64,000 nt of DNA, taken from Phytoactinopolyspora halophila (GTDB taxonomy: Bacteria; Actinomycetota; Actinomycetes; Jiangellales; Jiangellaceae). Below, piece after piece: positions 53,222 to 61,296 of this stretch. The notes below the pieces were generated by a model that saw only the letters and a list, made by a program, of their open reading frames with translations, was not told where the DNA came from and made no database searches. A program made the translations under genes and the position numbers. Position 1 is the first letter of the stretch; the number at the start of each line of letters is the position of its first letter. The stretch lies in NCBI RefSeq assembly GCF_003287285.1, contig NZ_QMIG01000004.1, forward strand, positions 186,001 to 250,000, in the 5' to 3' direction.

Positions 53222-54765
53222 GACGACTCCCCCGTCCGCAGTTCGATCGCCTGGAGCACGTCGTCACGGGTCGGCCGGTCATGACCGGCGACATCGGCGA
53301 CCGTCCAGGCCAGCCGCAGGATACGGTCCGCACCGCGAGCCGTGACCGTGCCCGCACGTAGCTGCTTGTAGACCGGACCGGCGACATCTGCCGGAAGCGG
53401 AAACTCCCGCCGCAGGTGCATCACTGGTACTTCGCCGTTGACCCGCCACGGCGTGCCGGCCAGCCTCCTCGCCTGGCGCTCGCGGGCGCTCGCGACGCGC
53501 TCGGCCACGGCCGCGCTCCGCTCGTTTCCGTTCACGGCCGCTCCCAGATCCGCGATGGACGGCGCGGGTACCTGCTTGTTGACATCGATCCGGTCGCGGA
53601 CCGGCCCGGAGATGCGCTGCCGATAGCGCCGGACCGCATGCGGTGTGCATTCGCACTGCCGCTGGCGCTCACCGTGGTTGCCACACATGCACGGGTTCTG
53701 CGCCAACACGAGCAGGAACGACGCCGGGAACACCGCCGTGGCCTTCGCCCGCGACACCACGATCCGCCCGTTCTCCAACGGCTCGCGAAGGCCGTCGAGC
53801 ACGTGCCGGGAGAACTCGGGTGCTTCGTCGAGAAAGAGCACGCCACGGTGGGCGAGGCTGGCCGCGCCCGGACGCACCGTCTGCCCGCCACCGCCGATGA
53901 TGGAAACCGCCGACGCCGAGTGGTGCGGATCCGCGAAGGGCGGGCGCTCGATGAGGGGACGGTCAGCTGGCAGGACGGCCGCCACCGAATGGATGGCGGT
54001 GACATCGAGCGACTCTTCCGTCGACAGATCGGGCAGCAGCCCCGGCAGGCGCCGCGCCAACATGGTCTTGCCGGCGCCTGGTGGACCCTCCAGCTTGACG
54101 TGGTGGTGGCCGGCGGCTGCCATCTCCACCGCCACCTTGGCCGCCTCCTGCCCAGCTACGTCGGCGAGATCGAGACCGGGATCGCGAGGTGGTTCGGACG
54201 GCCCGAGCTCCGCACATCCCGCTGGCGGTTCGGGCTCGTCGTCGGGAATCTCGACCCCGCGCAAGAACGCCAGCACGTGCCGCAGCGACCAAGCTCCCAC
54301 GACCGTGACGTCGGGGATCTGCCGCGCCTCTTCCGCGTTCTGCTCAGCCACGACGATGCGTCGCATTCCAGCCCGCCACGCGGCCAGCACCGCAGGCAGC
54401 ACTCCCGGCACGGCCCGCAGCCGCCCGTCCAGGGCCAGCTCACCGAGGAACACCACGCCATCCGTGGCCGACGCCGGTACGTCGCCCGCGGCGCCGAGGA
54501 TGCCAACCGCGACGCCGAGATCGAAATGGCTACCCCGTTTGGGAAGCGACGCCGGAGACAGGCTCACCGTGATCTTTTGCAACGGCCACGACTCCCCGCT
54601 CGACAGCACGGCCGCCCGTACTCGGTCCCGAGCCTCGTTCAACGCCGTGTCCGGGAGGCCGACCAGCGAGAATCCTGGCATCCCGCCGATGTGCACATCG
54701 ATGTCGACGACCGTTCCCTGGACCCCCACCAGCGCCACACTGCGGCAACGCCCCAGCCGGATCAC
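53218..54765 (-). CDS. YifB/ComM family magnesium-chelatase-like AAA+ ATPase
   Basis: This 515-residue protein has an N-terminal Lon-like domain (SVALVGVQGTVVDIDVHIGG, PGFSLVGLPDTALNEARDRV), Walker A GPPGAGKTM, Walker B LFLDEAPEF and a C-terminal segment ending WTVADVAGHDRPTRDDVLQA. Homologues act as branch-migration helicases in natural transformation. The GTG at 54765 has AGGTGA upstream; ATG 54822 is an alternative. It is coupled to dprA. Confidence 0.9.
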   Translation of the reverse strand: MIRLGRCRSVALVGVQGTVVDIDVHIGGMPGFSLVGLPDTALNEARDRVRAAVLSSGESWPLQKITVSLSPASLPKRGSHFDLGVAVGILGAAGDVPASATDGVVFLGELALDGRLRAVPGVLPAVLAAWRAGMRRIVVAEQNAEEARQIPDVTVVGAWSLRHVLAFLRGVEIPDDEPEPPAGCAELGPSEPPRDPGLDLADVAGQEAAKVAVEMAAAGHHHVKLEGPPGAGKTMLARRLPGLLPDLSTEESLDVTAIHSVAAVLPADRPLIERPPFADPHHSASAVSIIGGGGQTVRPGAASLAHRGVLFLDEAPEFSRHVLDGLREPLENGRIVVSRAKATAVFPASFLLVLAQNPCMCGNHGERQRQCECTPHAVRRYRQRISGPVRDRIDVNKQVPAPSIADLGAAVNGNERSAAVAERVASARERQARRLAGTPWRVNGEVPVMHLRREFPLPADVAGPVYKQLRAGTVTARGADRILRLAWTVADVAGHDRPTRDDVLQAIELRTGESS

Positions 54766-54836
54766 GCGATCACCTGCCCCATCCGAGCACCCGCAGGCTG
54801 CCGTGGACCGGCCAACGACCATGTCCGGCCCACCAT

Positions 54837-55193
54837 CTAGAACGCACCCCGCACGTGTTCGACGTGGGGCGGCGCCAGGCGGCGGCGCTGTACCGCGATC
54901 ACGTCCACCCGCACCGGAGATCCGTACCGGCCAGTGGCATCCAGCCACGCCAGCGCGAGCCGGCGCAACCTCGCGCCTTTCTCCCCGGTCACGGCTTCGA
55001 GCCCGGAACCGTATCCCAGACCACTGCGCGTCTTGACCTCGCAGACGACGACCGTGGCGTCCTCCAGCGCCACGATGTCGATCTCACCCACGGAGCATCG
55101 CCAATTCCGGGCGACGACGATTAGACCATTTCGTTCCAGATGCCGCGCCGCGACCTGCTCGCCGTAGGCACCCACACCATCTTTGACCCGCAC
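54837..55193 (-). CDS. YraN family endonuclease-like protein (UPF0102)
   Basis: This 118-residue protein has the restriction-endonuclease-like core GEIDIVALEDATVVVCEVKTR, carrying the Asp...Glu-x-Lys pattern, after the start GAYGEQVAARHLERNGL. Function is unknown; it is normally found between rnhB and yifB. GTG 55193 has GGAGG 8 bases upstream; GTG 55202 is an alternative. Confidence 0.88.
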   Translation of the reverse strand: MRVKDGVGAYGEQVAARHLERNGLIVVARNWRCSVGEIDIVALEDATVVVCEVKTRSGLGYGSGLEAVTGEKGARLRRLALAWLDATGRYGSPVRVDVIAVQRRRLAPPHVEHVRGAF

Positions 55194-55303
55194 GGGCCTC
55201 ACCTCCGCCTTGAGCTTGCCGCGCGCGGAGGCACCATCAGAAGGGACTCAAAGCAAGATGTGGATAGCTAGGCGACTGAGTTCGAGCTTGTGGACAAAAA
55301 TGC

Positions 55304-55325
55304 GCTCACGAGATCTCCCGTGAGC
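55304..55325 (-). terminator. Small hairpin in the DUF2469-yraN spacer
   Basis: GCTCACG pairs with CGTGAGC across an 8-base loop. It sits in the 258-base spacer downstream of the DUF2469 gene. A weak terminator is possible. Confidence 0.35.
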
Positions 55326-55340
55326 GAGCGAGGCAACGTG

Positions 55341-55420
55341 GCCCGGCCACGCCGAACGAGGGATGCCCGGCGGCCCAGCCACGCCGGACGAGGGATGCGC
55401 CGCGGCCCAGCCGCGCCGAA
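55341..55420. repeat. Tandem repeat, 2.5 copies of 32 bases
   Basis: Units starting at 55341, 55373 and 55405 share GCCCAGCCACGCCGGACGAG with small differences. They fill part of the DUF2469-yraN spacer, where no gene is visible. Confidence 0.7.
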
Positions 55421-55451
55421 TCAACGGCGAACGTAGCTGGGCCTCTCCCGA

Positions 55452-55760
55452 TCAGGTCTTCGGAATCTCCAAATCGCTCTTGGCGAGCTCCTCGACGTTG
55501 ACATCCTTGAAGGTCACGACCTTCACGTTCTTCACGAAGCGCGCCGGTCGATACATGTCCCAGACCCAGGCGTCGCTCATCGTCACTTCGAAGTACACGT
55601 CCGCGCCCTCGCCTCGCACCTGGAGATCAACGTTGTTCGTGAGGTAGAAACGCCGCTCGGTTTCCACCACGTACGAGAACAACCCCACAACATCGCGGTA
55701 CTCACGATAGAGCGAAAGCTCCATGTCCGACTCGTACTTCTCGAGCTCCTCAGCGCTCAT
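55452..55760 (-). CDS. DUF2469 family protein
   Basis: This 102-residue soluble protein starts MSAEELEKYESDMELSLYRE and contains SYVVETERRFYLTNNVDLQV and DAWVWDMYRPARFVKNVKVV, the conserved actinobacterial family of unknown function always found next to rnhB. It overlaps the rnhB end by 11 bases. AAGGAGAG lies 9 bases before ATG 55760. Confidence 0.9.
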   Translation of the reverse strand: MSAEELEKYESDMELSLYREYRDVVGLFSYVVETERRFYLTNNVDLQVRGEGADVYFEVTMSDAWVWDMYRPARFVKNVKVVTFKDVNVEELAKSDLEIPKT

Positions 55761-56505
55761 CGCCACGCTCTCCTTCCCGCTGCGCACCGTCGATCAAGGA
55801 TGGCTCACCGTCGTCATCCGCGTGGTGGGCTACCGTGTCTCCCCCGACAACGGATATCACGCGAGCGACGTTCGCGTACGACTGACGGTGAATCGGGCTG
55901 GCGCCGAGACGTTCCAGGGCAGCCTGGTGATCACTCGTCACGTAACCCTTGTGTTCGTTGAACCCGTAGCCAGGCCACCGTTCGTGCAGCTCGCACATCA
56001 AACGGTCACGCGTGACCTTCGCGATCACCGACGCGGCAGCGATGCACGCGGCCACCTGATCTCCCTTCCACATCGCCAATCCCGGAACACCGAGACCGGC
56101 GACGGGAAACCCATCCGTCAGGACATACCGCGGCGTCACATCGAGCCGCGCCAGCGCGCGGCGCATGGCCTCCACGTTGCACCGGTGCACGCCGGCACGA
56201 TCGATCTCTGACGGCTCGACGACCACCACCGACCACGCCGCGGCACGCCGCACCACTTCGTCGTAGGCGCGTTCCCTGGATGCCGGTGTCAGCAGCTTGG
56301 AGTCGGCCAGTCCGGGCACGCGTCCCCGCTTTCCATCGGCCAGCACCGCAGCCGCGACGACCAGCGGTCCGGCGCACGCTCCCCGGCCGGCCTCGTCGGC
56401 ACCCGCCACGGGAGCGAAACCGGCGCGCGCGAGGACGCGTTCATAGGCATAGATTCCGGCATCGCGCCGTACCAGGACTCGAGGACGGTCGACTAACACG
56501 GTCAT
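55750..56505 (-). CDS. rnhB: Ribonuclease HII
   Basis: This 251-residue enzyme has the catalytic Asp-Glu in GADEAGRGACAGPL, DSKLLTPASRE, LTDGFPVAGL and AASVIAKVTRDRLM, which define RNase HII, the enzyme that removes ribonucleotides from DNA. The C-terminal 25 residues are hydrophilic and overlap the next gene. Confidence 0.93.
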   Translation of the reverse strand: MTVLVDRPRVLVRRDAGIYAYERVLARAGFAPVAGADEAGRGACAGPLVVAAAVLADGKRGRVPGLADSKLLTPASRERAYDEVVRRAAAWSVVVVEPSEIDRAGVHRCNVEAMRRALARLDVTPRYVLTDGFPVAGLGVPGLAMWKGDQVAACIAAASVIAKVTRDRLMCELHERWPGYGFNEHKGYVTSDHQAALERLGASPIHRQSYANVARVISVVGGDTVAHHADDDGEPSLIDGAQREGERGDER

Positions 56506-56630
56506 GATGCTGCCCTAGCTTAGACGCCGTCGAGCGGGTAGTCCCTACCCGACTACCTCATTTCGGTTATCGTCCTTCGGTTCGACCCGCCACTGTCCCG
56601 CAGGGTGGCGGTATGCCCGGTTCCGCCGCA

Positions 56631-57353
56631 TCATTCCGACGGTGGCGAATCGGGAACGTGCTCGAACGTATCTTCATCGGAGATCGAGGACCAGCGAGAG
56701 AACGGCCAGACGATCGCGAACGCGCGGCCCACCACCAGGTCTTCGGAGAACGTCCCGTGCGCCCGCGAGTCGCCGGAGTTCGATCGGTGATCACCCATGA
56801 CGAACAGCTCCCCTTCGGGGACCTCCTCGCTGAACTCCTGATTGGACGCTTCATCGCTGGGAAAAAGGTACTCCGACTCGTCGATGGCCACGCCATTGAC
56901 GAGCAACCGCCCGTCGTCGTCGCAGCACTCGACGGTGTCGCCGCCGACGCCGATCACGCGCTTGATCACATGACCCGTCGAATCGTCCGGCAGCACCCCG
57001 ACGAACTGGAAAAAATCTTGCAACCCCCCGGCGACACCGCCCGGACCCTCCGGTTGCGGTCCGAGCCAGCCGTTGGGATCGGTGAAGACCACGACGTCAC
57101 CACGCTCGACGTCGCCGAAATGCAATGTAATCTTCGATACCATCACCCGATCGCCGACCCGCAACGTGTCTTCCATCGACTCGGACGGGATGAGGAAGGC
57201 CTGGACGAGGAAGATGCGCACGACCGTTGCGATGATCAAGGAGAGCACCACGACGATGGCGGTCTCTTTCAGGACAGCGAAGCCACGCCGCCGCTTCGGT
57301 CCCGGATCCTGGGATTCGTCATCGCCACCCGGTGGCACGTCCTGCCCGATCAC
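56631..57353 (-). CDS. lepB: Type I signal peptidase
   Basis: This 240-residue protein has one N-terminal membrane helix (AIVVVLSLIIATVVRIFLV). The catalytic Ser in IPSESMEDTL and Lys in IKRVIGVGGD, followed by FVMGDHRSNSGDSRAHG, are all intact. It removes signal peptides from exported proteins. The GTG start lies 20 bases after the rplS stop. Confidence 0.93.
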   Translation of the reverse strand: MIGQDVPPGGDDESQDPGPKRRRGFAVLKETAIVVVLSLIIATVVRIFLVQAFLIPSESMEDTLRVGDRVMVSKITLHFGDVERGDVVVFTDPNGWLGPQPEGPGGVAGGLQDFFQFVGVLPDDSTGHVIKRVIGVGGDTVECCDDDGRLLVNGVAIDESEYLFPSDEASNQEFSEEVPEGELFVMGDHRSNSGDSRAHGTFSEDLVVGRAFAIVWPFSRWSSISDEDTFEHVPDSPPSE

Positions 57354-57373
57354 GCCTGGCCTTCGCCGGCTGG

Positions 57374-57718
57374 TCAGTTGCGCTTCTCGGGAATCCTCGC
57401 CGCCTTACCGCGCCGGTTACGCAGGTAATACAGCTTCGCGCGCCGGACATGTCCGCGCGTGACCACCTCGATCTTGTTGATGATCGGAGTGTGCACCGGG
57501 AAGGTCCGTTCGACACCCACGCCGAAGCTGATCTTACGCACCGTGAAGGTCTCGCGAATCCCGGAGCCTTGCCGGCGGATCACCACACCCTGGAAGACCT
57601 GGATACGGGAACGGTTTCCCTCGACCACGCGGACGTGGACCTTCACCGTGTCGCCAGCCTTGAAGGCGGGAATGTCGTCGCGCAGTTGAGCGGCATCGAC
57701 TACATCGAGCGTGTGCAT
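57374..57718 (-). CDS. rplS: 50S ribosomal protein L19
   Basis: This 114-residue protein contains [52 protein letters not shown] and the terminal [15 protein letters not shown]. The ATG at 57718 gives the standard length. Its own promoter probably lies in the 204-base spacer upstream. Confidence 0.95.
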   Translation of the reverse strand: MHTLDVVDAAQLRDDIPAFKAGDTVKVHVRVVEGNRSRIQVFQGVVIRRQGSGIRETFTVRKISFGVGVERTFPVHTPIINKIEVVTRGHVRRAKLYYLRNRRGKAARIPEKRN

Positions 57719-57847
57719 CGTTGACGTTCGCTTCCTCGCAGGCGCCACGGGTCACCTGCAGTGTCTCTGGGATGACTTCGATCCCGGCGTTCGCTGCGGC
57801 GCTCCCCCCGTGGCAGGGGCGACGGCGAGCCGGGGCACGGACGCTCT

Positions 57848-57868
57848 AGTGTGCCACACAATGGCGCG
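57848..57868 (-). promoter_or_regulatory. Motif shared by the rplS and rpsB upstream regions
   Basis: These 21 bases agree at 18 positions with 36288-36308, in the same orientation to the downstream gene and 130 bases from the rplS start. On the minus strand it contains GCGCCATTGTG and a CACACT that could be a -10. The spacer shows no gene. Confidence 0.35.
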
Positions 57869-57922
57869 GAAGCGGTAACCAGCCACGGGCTTGTCGTACG
57901 GCCAGTACGGGCCAGTCACGGG

Positions 57923-58726
57923 CTACATGCCGGGCTCGTCGTCTGACGTCTCCCCGCATTCATCGGGTTCCCGCGTATCCACGCTCGTCTCGAGCACTTC
58001 GCGGTCTCGCCCGTCGAGCGCGTCCGGATCGAGTCTGGCGACCAGATCGGGGCGCCGCTCGGCCGTGAGACGCAACGCCTGATCACGCCGCCAGCGCGCG
58101 ACCCGCGCGTGATGGCCCGAGAGCAGCACCTCTGGCACGTCCAGGCCGCGCCACGACGGTGGCTTGGTATACACCGGATATTCGAGCAAGCCGTCGGTCC
58201 CGTGCGACTCCTCGACCAGCGAGTCGGGATTGCCGACGACGCCCGGCAACAGCCTGGTGACCGCCTCGATGATGACCAGAGCCGCGGCCTCTCCACCTCC
58301 CAGGACGTAGTCGCCGATCGAGACCTCACTCACCCGAACACGTCGGCGCGCATCGGCCATCACCCGCGCGTCGATCCCCTCATACCGGCCGCAGGCGAAC
58401 ACCAGCCACGGGTCATCAGCCAAGCGCGCCGCCATTCGCTGATCGAACAGGTGGCCCGCGGGAGACGGGACGACCAGGTGCGCCGGCCGCTCCACCTCCG
58501 ACCCGGTGATGTCGTCCAGCGCCGCACCCCAGACGTCCGGCTTCATCACCATGCCCGCGCCACCCCCGTACGGGGTGTCGTCAACCGTGCGATGCCGATC
58601 GGTGGTCCAGTCACGCAGATCGTGCACACGGAGGTCGAGCAGGCCGGAGTCGCGCGCCTTTCCGACGAGTGACAGGTCCAAGGGCGCCAGGTAATCCGGA
58701 AAGATCGTGACGACGTCGATTCTCAT
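57923..58726 (-). CDS. trmD: tRNA (guanine-N1)-methyltransferase
   Basis: This 267-residue enzyme has the trefoil-knot signatures [31 protein letters not shown] and [17 protein letters not shown]. It methylates G37 of tRNA. The C-terminus has an additional acidic tail of about 30 residues. The start overlaps the rimM stop by 4 bases. Confidence 0.95.
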   Translation of the reverse strand: MRIDVVTIFPDYLAPLDLSLVGKARDSGLLDLRVHDLRDWTTDRHRTVDDTPYGGGAGMVMKPDVWGAALDDITGSEVERPAHLVVPSPAGHLFDQRMAARLADDPWLVFACGRYEGIDARVMADARRRVRVSEVSIGDYVLGGGEAAALVIIEAVTRLLPGVVGNPDSLVEESHGTDGLLEYPVYTKPPSWRGLDVPEVLLSGHHARVARWRRDQALRLTAERRPDLVARLDPDALDGRDREVLETSVDTREPDECGETSDDEPGM

Positions 58727-59370
58727 CTGTCCGGCCCTTCGCCACCGCCCAGCTCCGCCGTGTCCGGCTCGTCGTCCCCGTGCCCGGCTGTCTCGACATC
58801 GGGCAAGTCGACCAGGCCGGGCGGGGGCGACACGACGAGCTTTCCGGCTGCGACGTCGACATCCGTGACGATCTCACTCACGAACGGCACGAGCACCTCA
58901 CCGCCGCCGCGTGGACGTACCGCGAGCAGCTCCTGCGCCGGGCCGTGGATCACCTCGGTGACTTCGCCTATCTCCGCGTCCTCGGCCGTCACCACCTGTA
59001 GCCCGACAAGCTGATGATCGAAGAACTCCTCCGGATCCTCCGGAGTCTCGTTGTCGCCGATCTCCACCTGCAACTCGACGCCGCGCAGCGCCTCGGCCGC
59101 GTCGCGGCCCTCGACGCCTTCGAACAGCACGAGCAACCGGCCCTGATGCCAGCGCGAGTCGCGCACCGTCAACGACGACGGCGGGCTGCCCGGAGCAGAC
59201 TCGCCGTGAGCACGCACCCCGCGTCGCGACGACATGGTGCTTCGCGGCGACGCGGTCCGTAACACCGTGCCGGCAGCGAACCGCTCGTCCGGGGTGTCGG
59301 TGCGAATCTCCACCGACACCTCTCCGCGGACACCATGGGCCTTGGCAACTCTGCCCACCGTGACGATCAC
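58723..59370 (-). CDS. rimM: Ribosome maturation factor RimM
   Basis: This 215-residue protein starts [20 protein letters not shown]. The second half has the PRC-barrel domain ([40 protein letters not shown]). A Ser/Arg/Pro-rich insertion of roughly 25 residues after residue 40 and an acidic tail make it longer than usual. It helps 16S rRNA processing with S19. GTG 59370 fits the family start. Confidence 0.92.
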   Translation of the reverse strand: MIVTVGRVAKAHGVRGEVSVEIRTDTPDERFAAGTVLRTASPRSTMSSRRGVRAHGESAPGSPPSSLTVRDSRWHQGRLLVLFEGVEGRDAAEALRGVELQVEIGDNETPEDPEEFFDHQLVGLQVVTAEDAEIGEVTEVIHGPAQELLAVRPRGGGEVLVPFVSEIVTDVDVAAGKLVVSPPPGLVDLPDVETAGHGDDEPDTAELGGGEGPDR

Positions 59371-59508
59371 GGCACGTTCCTTCCGCTCGCCCCTCATCGA
59401 CGTGTAGACCGGCGTGGAGATGGCGGGGAGCCTACGCCAGTGTCTCCCCAGACTGGCGCAGACTCCCCGGCTCGGCGCCGGCGTCGCGAGCCCGCTCGAC
59501 CATGGGCT

Positions 59509-59745
59509 CTATCGTTCGTCGACGTCGACGAAGTCGATGCGAACATTGTCATCAGCCAGTGCGCTGACAACCGTCCGGAACGCGGTAGCCGTCCGGCCGC
59601 CGCGACCTATGACCTTACCAAGATCGTCGGGATGAACGTGCACCTGGAGCAACTGACCACGGCGCTGCTGCCGGGTCCGGACAGTCACGTCGTCAGGATG
59701 CTCGACGATGCCCGCAACCAGATGCTCGAGCGCCTGGGCGAGCAT
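59509..59745 (-). CDS. khpA: KH-domain RNA-binding protein KhpA
   Basis: This 78-residue single KH domain has the GxxG loop GKVIGRGGRTATAFRT. It binds RNA, usually with KhpB. The ATG lies 2 bases after the rpsP stop, with GAGG in the rpsP end as ribosome site. This is the standard rpsP-khpA-rimM order. Confidence 0.92.
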   Translation of the reverse strand: MLAQALEHLVAGIVEHPDDVTVRTRQQRRGQLLQVHVHPDDLGKVIGRGGRTATAFRTVVSALADDNVRIDFVDVDER

Positions 59746-59747
59746 GA

Positions 59748-60344
59748 CTAGGCCTCGTCGGCAGAGTCACCAGCCGCGGCCTGCGTGGCCTCCGGCTTGG
59801 CCTCCGACGCGGCATCGCCAGGCTGCTCCGCAGCTTCGCTCTCGGACTCCGACGCACTGGCCGCCGGGGATTCCTCCTCGGACTTGCCCTCGTCCTCGGA
59901 CTTGGCATCATCCTTGGCCTTGGACTTCGCGTCGTCCTTCTTGGCGGAACTCTTCTTCGTCGACTTCTTCTTGGCAGTGGTCGCCTCGTCCTTCGGTTCG
60001 TTGTAAACCTCGGCGAGAGCGGCGTCGTAGACGGACCGCTTGTCCGCCTTCGTGGGCGGCTCCTGCAACGTGCCCTCGGCCCCCGGCAAACCCTTGAACT
60101 TCTGCCAGTCGCCGGTGACCTTGAGGATCGACCGGACCGGCTCGGTCGGCTGTGCACCAACGCCGAGCCAATACTGGGCACGTTCCGAGTTGACCTTGAT
60201 AAAACTCGGCTTGGTCATCGGGTTGTAGAGGCCGATCTCCTCGATCGCCCGGCCGTCACGCCGGTTACGAGCATCCGCAACGATGATTCGGTAATGGGGG
60301 GAGCGGATCTTTCCCATCCGCTTCAGCTTGATCTTGACAGCCAC
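59748..60344 (-). CDS. rpsP: 30S ribosomal protein S16 with long charged C-terminal tail
   Basis: This 198-residue protein has the S16 core in residues 1-90 ([40 protein letters not shown]). The rest is a tail, first Lys/Ser/Ala-rich, then Glu/Ser/Ala-rich, far longer than the 80-90 residues of E. coli. AAGGAG lies upstream of GTG 60344. Confidence 0.94.
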   Translation of the reverse strand: MAVKIKLKRMGKIRSPHYRIIVADARNRRDGRAIEEIGLYNPMTKPSFIKVNSERAQYWLGVGAQPTEPVRSILKVTGDWQKFKGLPGAEGTLQEPPTKADKRSVYDAALAEVYNEPKDEATTAKKKSTKKSSAKKDDAKSKAKDDAKSEDEGKSEEESPAASASESESEAAEQPGDAASEAKPEATQAAAGDSADEA

Positions 60345-60476
60345 GGGTGTGGAGTCTCCTTGTATTGTCGCGCAACGGATGAACCGCCACCATCCGGGTG
60401 GGGAGCCGGCGACGACGGTTCGGCTGGACTCGACGACCGCGGTGAGAGGGTACGCGGAACGTCGGCTCAGCAGGTC

Positions 60477-60506
60477 ATTGTGCCAGATCCGAGCGCCGAC
60501 ACCCAA
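60477..60506 (-). promoter_or_regulatory. Candidate rpsP promoter
   Basis: On the minus strand, TTGGGT (60501-60506) and CACAAT (60477-60482) are separated by 18 bases, about 130 bases upstream of the rpsP start. Fit to the housekeeping consensus is moderate. Confidence 0.35.
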
Positions 60507-60558
60507 ACCTGCGCCGGTTCCGTGTCACATTCCCGTGTCAGATCCACGCGTCAGAACG

Positions 60559-60783
60559 TCACCCCGACACGTCCAGACCGTGCCGTCGCACCGGCGACGG
60601 CTCCGACACCGCGTCACGGCCTGGACGGCCTGGACGGCCTGGACGGCCTGGACGGCCTGAACGTTCTGGACGTCGCACCGGCATCGGCGCCGCACCCATA
60701 GCTTCGGCGAGCCGCTCCAGCCACCCGGCAAGGCGGCGTATCCGCTGTGCCCAGACCAGACGTGCCACGGCCTGGTCATGCAC
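60559..60783 (-). CDS. Possible small hypothetical protein with Arg-Pro-Gly repeat
   Basis: This 74-residue frame starts MHDQAVARLVWAQRIRRLAG with GGAGG 10 bases upstream. Its second half is a repeat of G-R-P encoded by 9-base units. I do not recognise it. The start signal is good, but the repeat and high GC make a chance frame quite possible. Confidence 0.3.
   Translation of the reverse strand: MHDQAVARLVWAQRIRRLAGWLERLAEAMGAAPMPVRRPERSGRPGRPGRPGRPGRDAVSEPSPVRRHGLDVSG
60618..60671. repeat. 9-base tandem repeat (about six copies)
   Basis: GGCCTGGAC is repeated four times exactly, then twice with changes. It lies in the 950-base region between rpsP and the amidohydrolase gene. Confidence 0.85.
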
Positions 60784-60812
60784 GGTCTCCCTCCGCAGCA
60801 GTTCACAGGGGC

Positions 60813-60897
60813 TTCCGAATGATCATGTTTGGTACGTTTCCTCGAGCCGTGACACGGCTGTAGACGTGTCACGGCCCGAGGAATCCCGGTACGGCGA
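60813..60897. repeat. Long intergenic hairpin, GATCAT family (type A, copy 3)
   Basis: It has the same outer arm TTCCGAATGATCATG as the 9137 copy. An inner 19-base stem (60838-60856 with 60865-60883, one mismatch) carries the same loop GCTGTAGA. The right outer arm is replaced by a segment ending TACGGCGA, as at 9137. It forms an inverted pair with the copy at 61203. Confidence 0.65.
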
Positions 60898-61202
60898 ACT
60901 CTCCCGCCTCGTCGCCGGACGCTCAGCCGTCACCAGAAGCCATGCCGTCGCCGGGCAACTGCGTTGCCACCGACAGTCACGTCGCCGCCGGAAGCTGCGT
61001 CGTCGTCGGGCATGGTGAAGCTGATCCCGTTAACTCCCCTCCGTTGATTCCCCGAGTCCGCGGATCCCCAGCCCGCTCCCGAACACAGCTCCCGAATGCG
61101 GCACAGGCCTTTTCACGCTCGCCGCTACTCTCGATTCGAGGCTGATCTCAATAACAGACAGTGACTGGCCGCCGACACAGGAATGACGCTGTACGAGGCG
61201 TT
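60898..61202. other. Gene-free segment between two inverted type A elements
   Basis: The roughly 305 bases between the oppositely oriented copies show no convincing gene, ribosome site or RNA structure. Composition is like the surrounding DNA. Confidence 0.5.
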
Positions 61203-61287
61203 GCCGTAACAGGACTTCTCGGGCGGTGACACGTCTACAGCCGTGTCACGGCTCGAGGAAACGTACCAAACATGATCATTCGGAAGC
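61203..61287. repeat. Long intergenic hairpin, GATCAT family (type A, copy 4, inverted)
   Basis: Its reverse complement aligns with the 60813 copy over nearly the whole length, including the outer arm and the loop GCTGTAGA. The inner stem is 16 bases (61218-61233 with 61242-61257) with two mismatches. It ends 9 bases before the amidohydrolase stop codon region, at that gene's 3' end. Confidence 0.65.
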
Positions 61288-61296
61288 GGCGGAGAG

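Noticed and set aside
60813-61287. Insertion sequence
   Set aside because: No transposase frame is present between the inverted copies, and the interior is only about 305 bases.
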